DNA from: Halorubrum vacuolatum
GTDB lineage: Archaea > Halobacteriota > Halobacteria > Halobacteriales > Haloferacaceae
Assembly (NCBI RefSeq): GCF_900188065.1
Contig: NZ_FZNQ01000014.1
Span: 1 to 64,000, forward strand
Direction: 5' to 3'
Length of the DNA stretch: 64,000 nt
The position numbers and the translations under genes were made by a program. Below are positions 8,888 through 16,820 of the stretch, piece by piece. The notes beneath the pieces are model-generated. The model ran no database searches. It saw only the letters and a program-made list of their open reading frames with translations, and had not been told where the DNA came from. Every line of letters starts with the position of its first letter. Within the stretch, counting starts at the first letter, position 1.

Positions 8888-10060
8888 ATGGAGCGGAATC
8901 GTGAGTGGGTGACCGTCCGGGTGTCGGTGGTGTTGACGTTCGCGGTCGCGTTGCTTTCGATCCTCGTCGGGCTCCTGCATATCGCCGGGTTCGGCGTCGA
9001 GGGACCGCTCGCGCCGTTCGTTCCCGACGTGATCCTTCGAACCGTCGGCTTCACCGGGACGATCACCGGCTTCGCGATGTTCGGGAGCGGGTTTGCGTTA
9101 AAAAGGCGGTATCGGATCGGCTGGTACACCACGGGGCTGTTGCTCCCGTTGACGGCGTTTCAGGGGCTGTTGCAGGCGTCGGTGTTCGCATATCCGCTGG
9201 TGGTCCTTTCGATCCTTTCGATGCTCGCGCTCATCGTGAACCGCGGCCGGTTCGATCGGCCGTTTAGCCCGTCGCCGACGCAGCTCGCGGCGGCGGCGGC
9301 GCTCGTGACTGCCATCGCCTACGGAACGGTCGGGTCGTACGCGTTGCGCGACGAGTTCGAGGGGATCGAAACCATCGTCGACGCCTTTTATTTCACCGTC
9401 GTCACCGCCTCGACGGTCGGATACGGCGACATCACCCCACAGACGGGGGCGGCCTCCGATATCGCCCAGCTGTTCGTGCTCTCCTCGCTCATCATGAACG
9501 TCGCGGCCTTCGCGGTCGCGCTCGGTGTCCTGCTCACGCCCGCCATCGAGGCACAGCTCTCCAAGGCGCTCGGAAAAATGACAGAGAAACAGTTCGACCT
9601 CCTCGACGACCACATCCTCGTGTTAGGCTACGGGGAACTGACCGAACCGATACTCGAAGAACTCAACGGACGGAACGTGGAGTACGCGGTCGTCTCGACG
9701 AACGAGACGGCCGCGAGGACGCTCGGCGAGCGCGGGATCGCCGTGTTGACCGCGGACCCGAGCGACGTTGAACCGCTCGAACGCGCCCACATCACGGACG
9801 CGCGGGCGGTCGTCGTCGCCACGAACGACGACGCGCGTGACGCGTTGGCGATCCTTACGGCGAGACAGCTCAACCCCGACGTGCGGATCGTCGCGGCCGC
9901 AACGCAGCGCGAGAACGTCAACAAGCTCCGTCGGGCCGGCGCCGATCAGGTCATCTCCCCGGCGACGCTCGGCGGGCACCTCATCGTCGGCTGCGCCTTC
10001 GGCGCGGACAGTCACGACATTACGGGGCGAATCCTCGGGGAGGATCCGGAGGACGTGTAG
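8888..10060 (+). CDS. Potassium channel with TrkA-N (RCK) domain
   Basis: The 390-residue protein has about four N-terminal hydrophobic helices, then a pore module with the selectivity filter TVGYGD at residues 176-181 between two helices. A cytoplasmic Rossmann domain follows from about 238 (HILVLGYGELTEPILEEL), which binds nucleotide or ions and gates the pore. A following helix-rich segment keeps the RCK pattern (AILTARQLNPDVRIVAAA). I chose 8888 because ATTTAAG near 8857-8863 gives leaderless spacing; an earlier in-frame ATG lies at 8810. It is divergent from the two TrkA-C membrane proteins. Confidence 0.9.
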   Translation: MERNREWVTVRVSVVLTFAVALLSILVGLLHIAGFGVEGPLAPFVPDVILRTVGFTGTITGFAMFGSGFALKRRYRIGWYTTGLLLPLTAFQGLLQASVFAYPLVVLSILSMLALIVNRGRFDRPFSPSPTQLAAAAALVTAIAYGTVGSYALRDEFEGIETIVDAFYFTVVTASTVGYGDITPQTGAASDIAQLFVLSSLIMNVAAFAVALGVLLTPAIEAQLSKALGKMTEKQFDLLDDHILVLGYGELTEPILEELNGRNVEYAVVSTNETAARTLGERGIAVLTADPSDVEPLERAHITDARAVVVATNDDARDALAILTARQLNPDVRIVAAATQRENVNKLRRAGADQVISPATLGGHLIVGCAFGADSHDITGRILGEDPEDV

Positions 10061-10070
10061 GCTGAAGGAG

Positions 10071-10108
10071 CGCGAGTTTCGTCAGCTAACGCGAGTTTCG
10101 TCAGCTAG
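10071..10108 (+). repeat. Tandem 19-bp duplication after the channel gene
   Basis: The unit CGCGAGTTTCGTCAGCTAA is present at 10071-10089 and again at 10090-10108, with a last-base change. It sits between the channel stop codon and the 3' end of the tRNA-Met gene and has no coding role. Confidence 0.75.
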
Positions 10109-10150
10109 CTTGATACAGACGTGAGCGGGCGCTCACACGGTCCTGAAGCA

Positions 10151-10306
10151 TGGCCGGGGTGGGCTCCGAACCCACGATCTCCGCATGTCCCAGGTCCGAG
10201 GCTCGGCGGAGCCACGGGAAGGACGCGGACGCTTCCAAGGCAGCGTACCGCACCGAATCTCTGAACCCTATGAGTGCGGCGCTATGTCCAGCTAAGCCAC
10301 CCGGCC
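10151..10306 (-). tRNA. Elongator tRNA-Met (CAU) with an 82-nt intron
   Basis: Read on the minus strand, the acceptor arms GGCCGGG (from 10306) and CCCGGCC pair exactly with A73 at 10151. The T arm is GUGGG-UUCGGAG-CCCAC and the anticodon stem CCGCA/UGCGG closes a loop CUCAUA-A. The anticodon CAU is at 10270-10272. The intron runs 10187-10268, directly after A37, the usual archaeal position for the bulge-helix-bulge splicing endonuclease. The mature tRNA is 74 nt. GGTTAAAGAG on the minus strand (about 10332-10341) is a well-placed TATA box. Haloarchaeal elongator tRNA-Met genes are known to carry introns here. Confidence 0.93.
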
Positions 10307-10529
10307 TCACCGTACCGTACCGCGATAACGCTCTTTAACCTTCGCATCCGCGCCGAATGTGGGATCGAGTCACATACCGCAACGTACCCGCTTCGAGTCG
10401 TGGGCCGTGTCCGTGTCTCGTCCCGTCCCGAAGGGACCCACGGAACGGCTTATCGAGCACCCACGCCGAATATCAATCCATACAGCCGGACCCCGCGGAT
10501 TTAAGCCGCGGCGGGCGTACCGTCGCCGT

Positions 10530-11711
10530 ATGACCCTGCCCGACCGACTCGCCGGGGCCGTCGACGACGAGAGCGTCGTCGCCGAGGTCCCGCTCGGCGG
10601 TGACGACCGCCTCGTCGTCACGCCGACACGAACGCTCGTCTATCGCGCCGACGGGCTGTTGTCCGATGAGACCGTGGAGACGTACGGCCACGACGTCGAG
10701 CGTGTCAACGTTTCCACAGGTCGCCGGAAGGCGAAGCTCACGCTCGGTTACGGCCTCGACGGCGAGAAGACGATCTCGCTGCCCGCCTCCAAACTGGAGG
10801 ACGCCCTTCACCCGGTGCTCGCGGGGATCCTCTCGGGCACCGGCGTCACGGAGTCCGGCGAGTCCGTGATCCGGACGTTCCGATTCTCGGAGCTCACCCT
10901 CGTGATCACGAGCCACCGCGTCGTGAAACACGTCGGCGCCGCGGTCTGGGACGAGGAGTTCGAGGAGTTCCCCTACGACGAACTCACCGGCCTCGATTTC
11001 GAGGAGGGGACCGTCGCCACCTCCGTCGTGTTGACACACGGCGGCCGCTCGGAGCGGTTCAAAGCGCCGAACGAGTCCGCGCGGGCCGTCCGGGAGACCC
11101 TCACCGACGCGGTCTGTGAGTTCTACGAGGTCAGCGACCTCGCGGCGTTCCGCCAGCTCGTCGCGGAGACGGAGGAGGAGTCCGAAAACGACGGTCCGAC
11201 GACCGACTTCGGGGCCGGTCCCGACCCGCTCTCGGCGAGTCCCTCGGCGGACAGCGACACGACGATCCAGGACGCCGACGGGTCGTTCGCGGGGATCGGA
11301 GCGCCCGGCGAGGGTGGAGCGGACGACGCTGGGACCACGGACGGGATGACCGTCGCCGAGGCCGCCACGACGGAATCGACGGAATCGACGGAGTCGACGG
11401 ATCCGCTCGCGGTTGACGCACTCGAATCCGCACCGAACGAACCGGCGGGAACGGGCGGCGAGGGCGCCTTCGAGGCCGGATCCGCCGGGGGTCACGAATC
11501 CGGAACGGGGCCGGGGGAACCCTCCGCCGTCGACGACGAGGGCGACGCCTTCGAGGGATCTCCGTTTGAACCCACCGAGGTCCGTGAGGAGTCCGCCCTG
11601 AAGACGGAGGTCGCCGCGCTGCGCGAGGCCGTCGAGGCGCAGTCTGACCGGTTGGATCGGCAGGCGGAACTGATCGAGACGCTCATCGAGGAGCTTCGAC
11701 GCGGCCGATAG
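10530..11711 (+). CDS. Haloarchaeal two-domain protein with coiled-coil tail (function unknown)
   Basis: The 393-residue protein starts MTLPDRLAGAVDDESVV. Two consecutive beta-rich units (about 20-100 and 115-200) with DRLVVTPTRTLVYR and LTLVITSHRVVKHVG look like paired PH-like domains. An acidic, low-complexity linker with an exact Glu-Ser-Thr repeat follows (about 215-350), then a C-terminal coiled coil (LKTEVAALREAVEAQSDRLD onward). I believe it belongs to a DUF-level family seen only in haloarchaea. ATTTAAG near 10499-10505 is 28 bases upstream, supporting this ATG over the open frame from 10359. Confidence 0.72.
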   Translation: MTLPDRLAGAVDDESVVAEVPLGGDDRLVVTPTRTLVYRADGLLSDETVETYGHDVERVNVSTGRRKAKLTLGYGLDGEKTISLPASKLEDALHPVLAGILSGTGVTESGESVIRTFRFSELTLVITSHRVVKHVGAAVWDEEFEEFPYDELTGLDFEEGTVATSVVLTHGGRSERFKAPNESARAVRETLTDAVCEFYEVSDLAAFRQLVAETEEESENDGPTTDFGAGPDPLSASPSADSDTTIQDADGSFAGIGAPGEGGADDAGTTDGMTVAEAATTESTESTESTDPLAVDALESAPNEPAGTGGEGAFEAGSAGGHESGTGPGEPSAVDDEGDAFEGSPFEPTEVREESALKTEVAALREAVEAQSDRLDRQAELIETLIEELRRGR

Positions 11712-11723
11712 CGGTCGTCGGGA

Positions 11724-11932
11724 CACTCACTCCCGGTCGACTCGACGCCAGCACTCACTCCCGGTCGACTCGACGCCAGCACTCACTCCCGGTCGACTCG
11801 ACGCCAGCACTCACTCCCGGTCGACTCGACGCCAGCACTCACTCCCGGTCGACTCGACGCCAGCACTCACTCCCGGTCGACTCGACGCCAGCACTCACTC
11901 CCGGTCGACTCGACGCCAGCACTCACTCCCGG
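11724..11932. repeat. Exact 28-bp tandem array, seven copies plus a 13-bp partial
   Basis: Seven identical units starting CACTCACTCCCGGTCGACTC run head to tail without spacers at 11724, 11752, 11780, 11808, 11836, 11864 and 11892. A partial unit follows at 11920-11932. Each unit contains GTCGACTCGAC, nearly palindromic. The partial unit lies inside the last codons of the DUF5830-type gene (stop at 11923-11925), so the array repeats the end of that gene, including its stop, on the minus strand. It lies between two convergent genes, where it may also affect transcription ends. It is not a CRISPR because there are no spacers. Confidence 0.97.
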
Positions 11933-12354
11933 CCGGTCACCTTCCGAACGCACGAGGAGCCGAACGGCCCGAGCTCCCCGGCCTCGAAACACACGAAGTG
12001 TCCGGTGGTTATCCCGGCCCCACATCGGCGGCACTCGAAGTGACCGTCACGGGCGATGACTTGGCTGTCGAAGTTCACGTACGTGCCGCCGCGACGGATC
12101 CGCAGGCGGACGTTCTCGCGGTCGATCACTCCCCGTTTCTCCGCGGCGTCGAGGATCTCGCGGGTCACAGACGGGCTCGTCGTCACCGTCTCGATCCGGT
12201 CGATCGCCTCCGGCAGTGGGAGCGTCTCGTGTTCGAGATGGGCCAACAGTTCGACCCCGAGCTCGACGGTTTCCTCGCGCGTCGGTTTGCGATCCGGATC
12301 CGCGGATCGTCTCCGAGTGGCATCGTTCCGCTCCCGTGTCACGTACGGTGCCAC
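11923..12354 (-). CDS. DUF5830-type haloarchaeal protein with Cys zinc-ribbon
   Basis: The 143-residue protein has a basic N-terminus and a winged-helix-like helical segment (residues 25-90: ELGVELLAHLEHETLPLPEA). A C-terminal segment follows with CRRCGAGITTGHFVC and then GPFGSSCVRKVTGRE, giving four cysteines that could hold one zinc. This matches the haloarchaeal DUF5830 family as I remember it. The true start may be further in, since the first 20 residues are not conserved. Its last codons form the seed of the adjacent 28-bp repeat array. Confidence 0.75.
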   Translation of the reverse strand: MAPYVTRERNDATRRRSADPDRKPTREETVELGVELLAHLEHETLPLPEAIDRIETVTTSPSVTREILDAAEKRGVIDRENVRLRIRRGGTYVNFDSQVIARDGHFECRRCGAGITTGHFVCFEAGELGPFGSSCVRKVTGRE

Positions 12355-12437
12355 CCGCCGAATCGACTTAAATCGACGGGACGGGCCGATCGCGAGGGAC
12401 CCACAAGGCGTTTATCGGTCGCCGCCGCAGTTGGTGC

Positions 12438-13199
12438 GTGAACCGTCGGCACGTCGTCATCGGGACCGCCATCGCCGCGGTGGTGATCCTCGCGGCCGCC
12501 GTCTCCCCGGACCGGGCGCTCGGCCTCTTGGAGTGGCTCTCGGCGGAGCCGGTCCGATTCGCGCTGGCGCTGTTCGCACTCGCCGCGATCCGGCCGTTCC
12601 TCGCGTGGCCCACGACGCTGCTTGCCGTCGCGGTCGGGTTCGGCTACGGATGGATCGGCGTCCCGTTTGCCGCCCTGTTATTGACGCTGACCGCGCTCCC
12701 GCCGTATGCCCTCGCGCGTGCCGGCAGAACGGGGATCGTCGGCCGTGGGGACGACGTCGACCGGAGGAAGGACATCGATCGTGAAGGCGATGTTGACCGG
12801 GGAAACGACGTCGACCGCGGGAGCGACGGCGCGAGCGACGATGGCCTTCCGGGGAGGTCGGTGCTCACGGCGGGCGAGCGGTTCGTCGACGTCGCCGGCG
12901 GCGTCCGGACGATCGCGGCGACGCGATTTCTGCCGCTGCCCGCGGACGTGATCTCGATCGCCGCGGGGGCCGCAAACGTCCGGCTCCGGCCGTTCCTGAT
13001 CGGGACCGCCATCGGGGAGTTCCCGTGGGTGATCGCGGGGGTCGCCATCGGCGTTTCGACGGATCGGTTGGTCGCCGGCGACCTCTCCGTGGTCGATCCG
13101 ACGCTGTTTCTCGCCATGGCCGCCGCGGCCGTCATCCTCCTCGCCGGGCCGCTCTATCGGGCCTATTACGATCGGGCGACGCAGCGTCGTAGCGCGTAG
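12438..13199 (+). CDS. VTT-domain (TVP38/TMEM64, SNARE-associated) membrane protein
   Basis: The 253-residue protein starts with GTG (VNRRHVVIG). Its helices and the loop RPFLAWPTTLLAVAVGFGYGW, then FLPLPADVISIAAGAANVRLRPFLIGTAIGEFPW, fit the VTT/DedA-like family of membrane proteins, proposed transporters or lipid scramblases. Between the two halves (about residues 98-140) is a hydrophilic insert made of loose DVDRG-x-D repeats, not part of the family core; it probably arose by local duplication of a GACGTCGACCG-like motif. Confidence 0.82.
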   Translation: MNRRHVVIGTAIAAVVILAAAVSPDRALGLLEWLSAEPVRFALALFALAAIRPFLAWPTTLLAVAVGFGYGWIGVPFAALLLTLTALPPYALARAGRTGIVGRGDDVDRRKDIDREGDVDRGNDVDRGSDGASDDGLPGRSVLTAGERFVDVAGGVRTIAATRFLPLPADVISIAAGAANVRLRPFLIGTAIGEFPWVIAGVAIGVSTDRLVAGDLSVVDPTLFLAMAAAAVILLAGPLYRAYYDRATQRRSA

Positions 13200-13294
13200 C
13201 GGCCGTTAGCACACCGGGAACCCACCTGCCGCCGATAGGACCTCCATCCGATCGAAGTCGGGAACGTCTAAGTCGTGGGGGCCCAAGCGGGCGT

Positions 13295-14815
13295 ATGGTC
13301 GAGCCACCGGCAACCGACGAGGGATGGTTCGTGTTACACGAGTTTCGGTCGATCGACTGGGACGCGTGGCGCGAGGCACCCGAACGCGAGCGCGAGCGGG
13401 CGATAGAGGAGGGCGAGTCGTTCCTGCGACACCGCGAACTCGTCGCGGACGCCGAGGAGGGCGACTCCGCGGTTTTCTCCGTACTCGGGCACAAAGCGGA
13501 TCTGCTCAGCGTTCACTTCCGACCGACCCTCGATGACCTCTCGGCGATCGAGCGGCGCTTCGAGGAGACGGCGCTCGCGGCGTTCACAGACGTCGAGCGA
13601 TCGTACGTCTCGGTCACCGAGGTCTCGGGCTACGTCTCGGATGAGTACTTCACGGGCGACAAAGCGGACGTCGACGCGGGGCTGCGAAACTACATCGAGG
13701 GGAAACTGAAGCCGTCGATCCCCGACGACGAGTACGTCTCGTTTTATCCGATGAGCAAGCGGCGCGGCGAGACGGACAACTGGTATGACCTCCCGTTCGA
13801 CGAGCGGGCCGACCTGATGGCCGAACACGGCGAGACCGGGAAGGAGTTCGCCGGACGGATCTCACAGGTGATCGCCTCCTCAGTCGGCTTCGATGACCAC
13901 GAGTGGGGCGTCACGCTCTTCGGGAGCGATCCGACGGATATCAAGGACATCGTCTACGAGATGCGCTTCGATGAGGTCTCCTCGCGATACGGCGAGTTCG
14001 GCACGTTCTACGTCGGCCGCCGGTTCCCCGCGAGCGACCTCGGGGCCTACCTGAACGGCGCGAAGGTTCCCACGAGCGCACACGACGAGGAACCTGCCGG
14101 ACACGACGGGCACGACTCGGAACACGGGCACGACTCGGAACACGGGGACGCACACGCTCATGGGGAGCGTGGGGACGCCCACGGCCACGGTGGCGATGGA
14201 GACGACGACGCGGACGACGCACACGGCGGCGACGACGACATCCGCGGCGAGCTCGCCGACCTCGACATCTACGCCGGAAAGCCGCACGGCGAGGACGTCT
14301 ACGCGACGGTCCTCTACAGCGAGGTCGACGCCGACGACCTCTTCGAGGAGGTCGAAGGGCTCCGAGGCAACTTCGAACATTACGGGTCACACGTGAAGAC
14401 GGCCGTCTACGCGGGTCGCGCGACCGACCGGGCGGCCGTCGTCTCCATCTGGGAGACCGCAAGCGCGGCTGAGACCGCCGCCGGCTTCCTCTCCGAGCTT
14501 CCCGGGATCGTCGCCCGCGCGGGCGAGGAGTCCGGCTTCGGTACGATGGGGATGTTCTACACCGTCAAGACCGAACACCGCGAGGACTTCACCGGGACCT
14601 TCGACGACGTCGGCGAGCTGCTCGCGGAGATGGACGGGCACGTCGAGACCGACCTCATGGTGAACGTCGAGAACGCCGACGACATGTTCATCGCCAGCCA
14701 GTGGGAGGCGAAGGAGGACGCGATGGCGTTCTTCCGCTCGGACGCGTTCAGCGAGACCGTCCGCTGGGGCCGTGAGGTGCTCGCGGACCGGCCGCGACAC
14801 GTCTTTTTGGCCTGA
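13295..14815 (+). CDS. PitA-type protein: chlorite dismutase-like domain fused to antibiotic-biosynthesis-monooxygenase domain
   Basis: The 506-residue protein has a Cld-family heme domain at residues 1-250 (FVLHEFRSIDW..., SVHFRPTLDDL..., YVSFYPMSKRR, WGVTLFGSDPTDIKDIVYEMRFD). A His/Asp/Gly-rich linker follows (about 267-318, more than a dozen His), then a C-terminal dimeric alpha-beta-barrel domain with ABM repeats (about 325-506). This arrangement is known from Haloferax volcanii PitA. The Cld part is related to heme-forming coproheme decarboxylases, so a role in heme biosynthesis or heme handling is likely, but it is not proven here. The His-rich linker may bind metal. Confidence 0.88.
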   Translation: MVEPPATDEGWFVLHEFRSIDWDAWREAPERERERAIEEGESFLRHRELVADAEEGDSAVFSVLGHKADLLSVHFRPTLDDLSAIERRFEETALAAFTDVERSYVSVTEVSGYVSDEYFTGDKADVDAGLRNYIEGKLKPSIPDDEYVSFYPMSKRRGETDNWYDLPFDERADLMAEHGETGKEFAGRISQVIASSVGFDDHEWGVTLFGSDPTDIKDIVYEMRFDEVSSRYGEFGTFYVGRRFPASDLGAYLNGAKVPTSAHDEEPAGHDGHDSEHGHDSEHGDAHAHGERGDAHGHGGDGDDDADDAHGGDDDIRGELADLDIYAGKPHGEDVYATVLYSEVDADDLFEEVEGLRGNFEHYGSHVKTAVYAGRATDRAAVVSIWETASAAETAAGFLSELPGIVARAGEESGFGTMGMFYTVKTEHREDFTGTFDDVGELLAEMDGHVETDLMVNVENADDMFIASQWEAKEDAMAFFRSDAFSETVRWGREVLADRPRHVFLA

Positions 14816-14866
14816 AGGCGATCCATCATCGGCCGTTTTTAAGTCCCCGGTGATCCAACGTCGGGT

Positions 14867-15325
14867 ATGTTCGACAGCATCGTGGTCGCGACCGATGGCT
14901 CCGAGAGCGTCCGCCGGGCCGTCGACGTCGCGGTCGACATCGCGGCGCGGTTCGACGCCGAGGTCCACGCGCTGTACGTCGTCGACGCCGGGGAGGTCGA
15001 GTCCTCGCCCGATGAGGTACGCGATGATCTCCGGGCCGCGCTCGACGAATATGGGGACGAGGCGCTGGCGACCGTCGTCGACACGGCCGACGGACGGGGC
15101 GTTCCCGTTCGGACCGCGGTCCGTGAGGGTCGCCCGGCCGCGGAGATCTGTACGTACGCGCGGGAGGTCGACGCCGACCTCGTCGCGACCGGCACGCGCG
15201 GACGACACGGCGAGAACCGGTTCCTCATCGGCTCGGTCGCCGAACGCGTCGTGCGGACCTGCCCGGTCTCGGTGTTGACCGTCCGGCAGCTCACCGACGA
15301 GAGCCCACGGCGGACGACCGTCTGA
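14867..15325 (+). CDS. Universal stress protein (UspA) family protein
   Basis: This is a canonical single-domain Usp of 152 residues: MFDSIVVATDGSESVRRAVD at the start and GTRGRHGENRFLIGSVAERVV near 113-133, which fits the ATP-binding G-2x-G-9x-G-S pattern. It is a cytosolic stress protein. GTTTTTAAG at 14833-14841 is about 28 bases upstream of the ATG, so the mRNA is leaderless. It follows the PitA-like gene by 51 bases but has its own promoter. Confidence 0.92.
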   Translation: MFDSIVVATDGSESVRRAVDVAVDIAARFDAEVHALYVVDAGEVESSPDEVRDDLRAALDEYGDEALATVVDTADGRGVPVRTAVREGRPAAEICTYAREVDADLVATGTRGRHGENRFLIGSVAERVVRTCPVSVLTVRQLTDESPRRTTV

Positions 15326-15494
15326 TCGACGTGCGCCTCACGGCGGCGGGGAGGCCATCGTCGTACGGCTTATAAGGGACAACACTGAGCGAGCCTGACG
15401 TGCTCGGAGGACGGAACGCCCAAGGCGTCCGTGCAACCGGGAAGCGAGCGCCGGAGAACGGCGGAGTTTTCCCCCTGCCGACCACGGTACGGAT

Positions 15495-16775
15495 ATGGAC
15501 GAGACACTCATCGACGAGTCGGACATCCCCCGGTCCCGGTATTCGAGGCTGCCCGGGAAGGGATTCTTCTATCCCGATTCGTTGGACGAGGAGCGCGCGG
15601 AGACCCGCGCCGCCGAGACGATCGAGGGCAGCGAGGCGGTCGTGATCGCCGACGGCGACGCCGATGGCCTCGCCTGTGCGGCGATGATCCGTGAGACCTA
15701 CGACGCCGCGCTCGACGTCGCCGACTTCGAGGCCGCCATCGAGAAGCGGTTTGACCGGGAAGCAAGCGATACGGACGACACGCCGGAACAGGAGACTGAG
15801 GAGGACGGGACGGGGACGGCGGATCCGCTCGAGAACGTTCATGCGGAGTCGCCCGTCGGCCTCATCGCCGCCGGTCCGTACTCGCTCGACACCGCCCTCG
15901 AACGGGTGGAACGGTACGCCGACGAGGGGATCGACCTGTACGTCTGTGACCTGTGTCCCGACCGGTTCGAGCCGATCGCGGAACCGCTCACGTCGCTCGC
16001 GAGGTCGTGTGAGGCGATCCGCTGGTTCGATCACCACCAGTGGGACGAAGGGGTGGCCGCGTCGGTCCGCGAGACGGGCGTCGACCTCGTCGTCGGCGAC
16101 TCCGAGGAGGAGTGTACCGCGGACGTGACGCTCCGCTCGCTCGATCACGCGTTCGATGCACGCTGGGAGGAGCTCGCGACCGTGACGCGGGATCACGACC
16201 TCTGGATCAAGGAGGACCCACGCTCGGACGACCTCGCCGACTACTCCTACTGGAGCGGGGCGGAGGAGTACGCGACGGTGATCGGCGCATACGGCGCCGA
16301 CCTTCCGGAGGCGGTGCGGGCGTATATCGACCATCGCCGCGAGGAGAAGGCCGCGCGGATCGACCTCGCGGTCGCGCGCGCGGTGACCCACGAGGTCGGC
16401 GACTGGACCGTCGGCGTGACCTACGGCCGCTGTTCACAGAACGAGGCCGCGGACCGGCTCCGCGAGGAGGGCGCGGACGCGGCCGTGATCGTGAAGCCCG
16501 CGGGCTCCGCGTCGATCCGCGGCTCCGAGGGCTTCGAGTTCGCCCACGAGGTCGCCGGCCGGGTCAACGGCGGCGGCCACCCACGTGCGGCGGGCTGTAA
16601 ACCCGACATCTACGACGACATGCTCGATTACGCCCAGCACTGGACGACGGAGGGACAAGCGTGCAAGCGGGTGATCCTCTCGGCGTTCGAGGCGGTCGCG
16701 GAGGAGGTTTCCGTAGCGACGGAGGCGACGGAGGCAGCGGAGGCGGCGGACACCGCCGACGGCGACGAGGCGTGA
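15495..16775 (+). CDS. DHH-family phosphoesterase (archaeal RecJ-like)
   Basis: The 426-residue protein has the DHH-family motifs: IADGDADGLACAAM at about 51-64, the name-giving WFDHHQWDE at about 177, and a DHHA1-type GGGHPRAAGCKPD at about 359. The manganese ligands are therefore in place. Haloarchaeal relatives are single-strand exonucleases or oligonucleotide phosphatases used in DNA repair or replication. An acidic insert (about 92-118) and a short Thr/Glu/Ala tail are lineage-specific. It follows the Usp gene by 169 bases and ends 45 bases before the convergent M24 gene. Confidence 0.85.
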   Translation: MDETLIDESDIPRSRYSRLPGKGFFYPDSLDEERAETRAAETIEGSEAVVIADGDADGLACAAMIRETYDAALDVADFEAAIEKRFDREASDTDDTPEQETEEDGTGTADPLENVHAESPVGLIAAGPYSLDTALERVERYADEGIDLYVCDLCPDRFEPIAEPLTSLARSCEAIRWFDHHQWDEGVAASVRETGVDLVVGDSEEECTADVTLRSLDHAFDARWEELATVTRDHDLWIKEDPRSDDLADYSYWSGAEEYATVIGAYGADLPEAVRAYIDHRREEKAARIDLAVARAVTHEVGDWTVGVTYGRCSQNEAADRLREEGADAAVIVKPAGSASIRGSEGFEFAHEVAGRVNGGGHPRAAGCKPDIYDDMLDYAQHWTTEGQACKRVILSAFEAVAEEVSVATEATEAAEAADTADGDEA

Positions 16776-16820
16776 TCAACGCCGGCGGTGTAGAGTGACG
16801 AACGAGATCAGCGTTCCTTT

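Noticed and set aside
11724-11932. Short array resembling a CRISPR
   Set aside because: The units touch each other with no spacers, and no cas genes are in the window; it is a plain tandem repeat.
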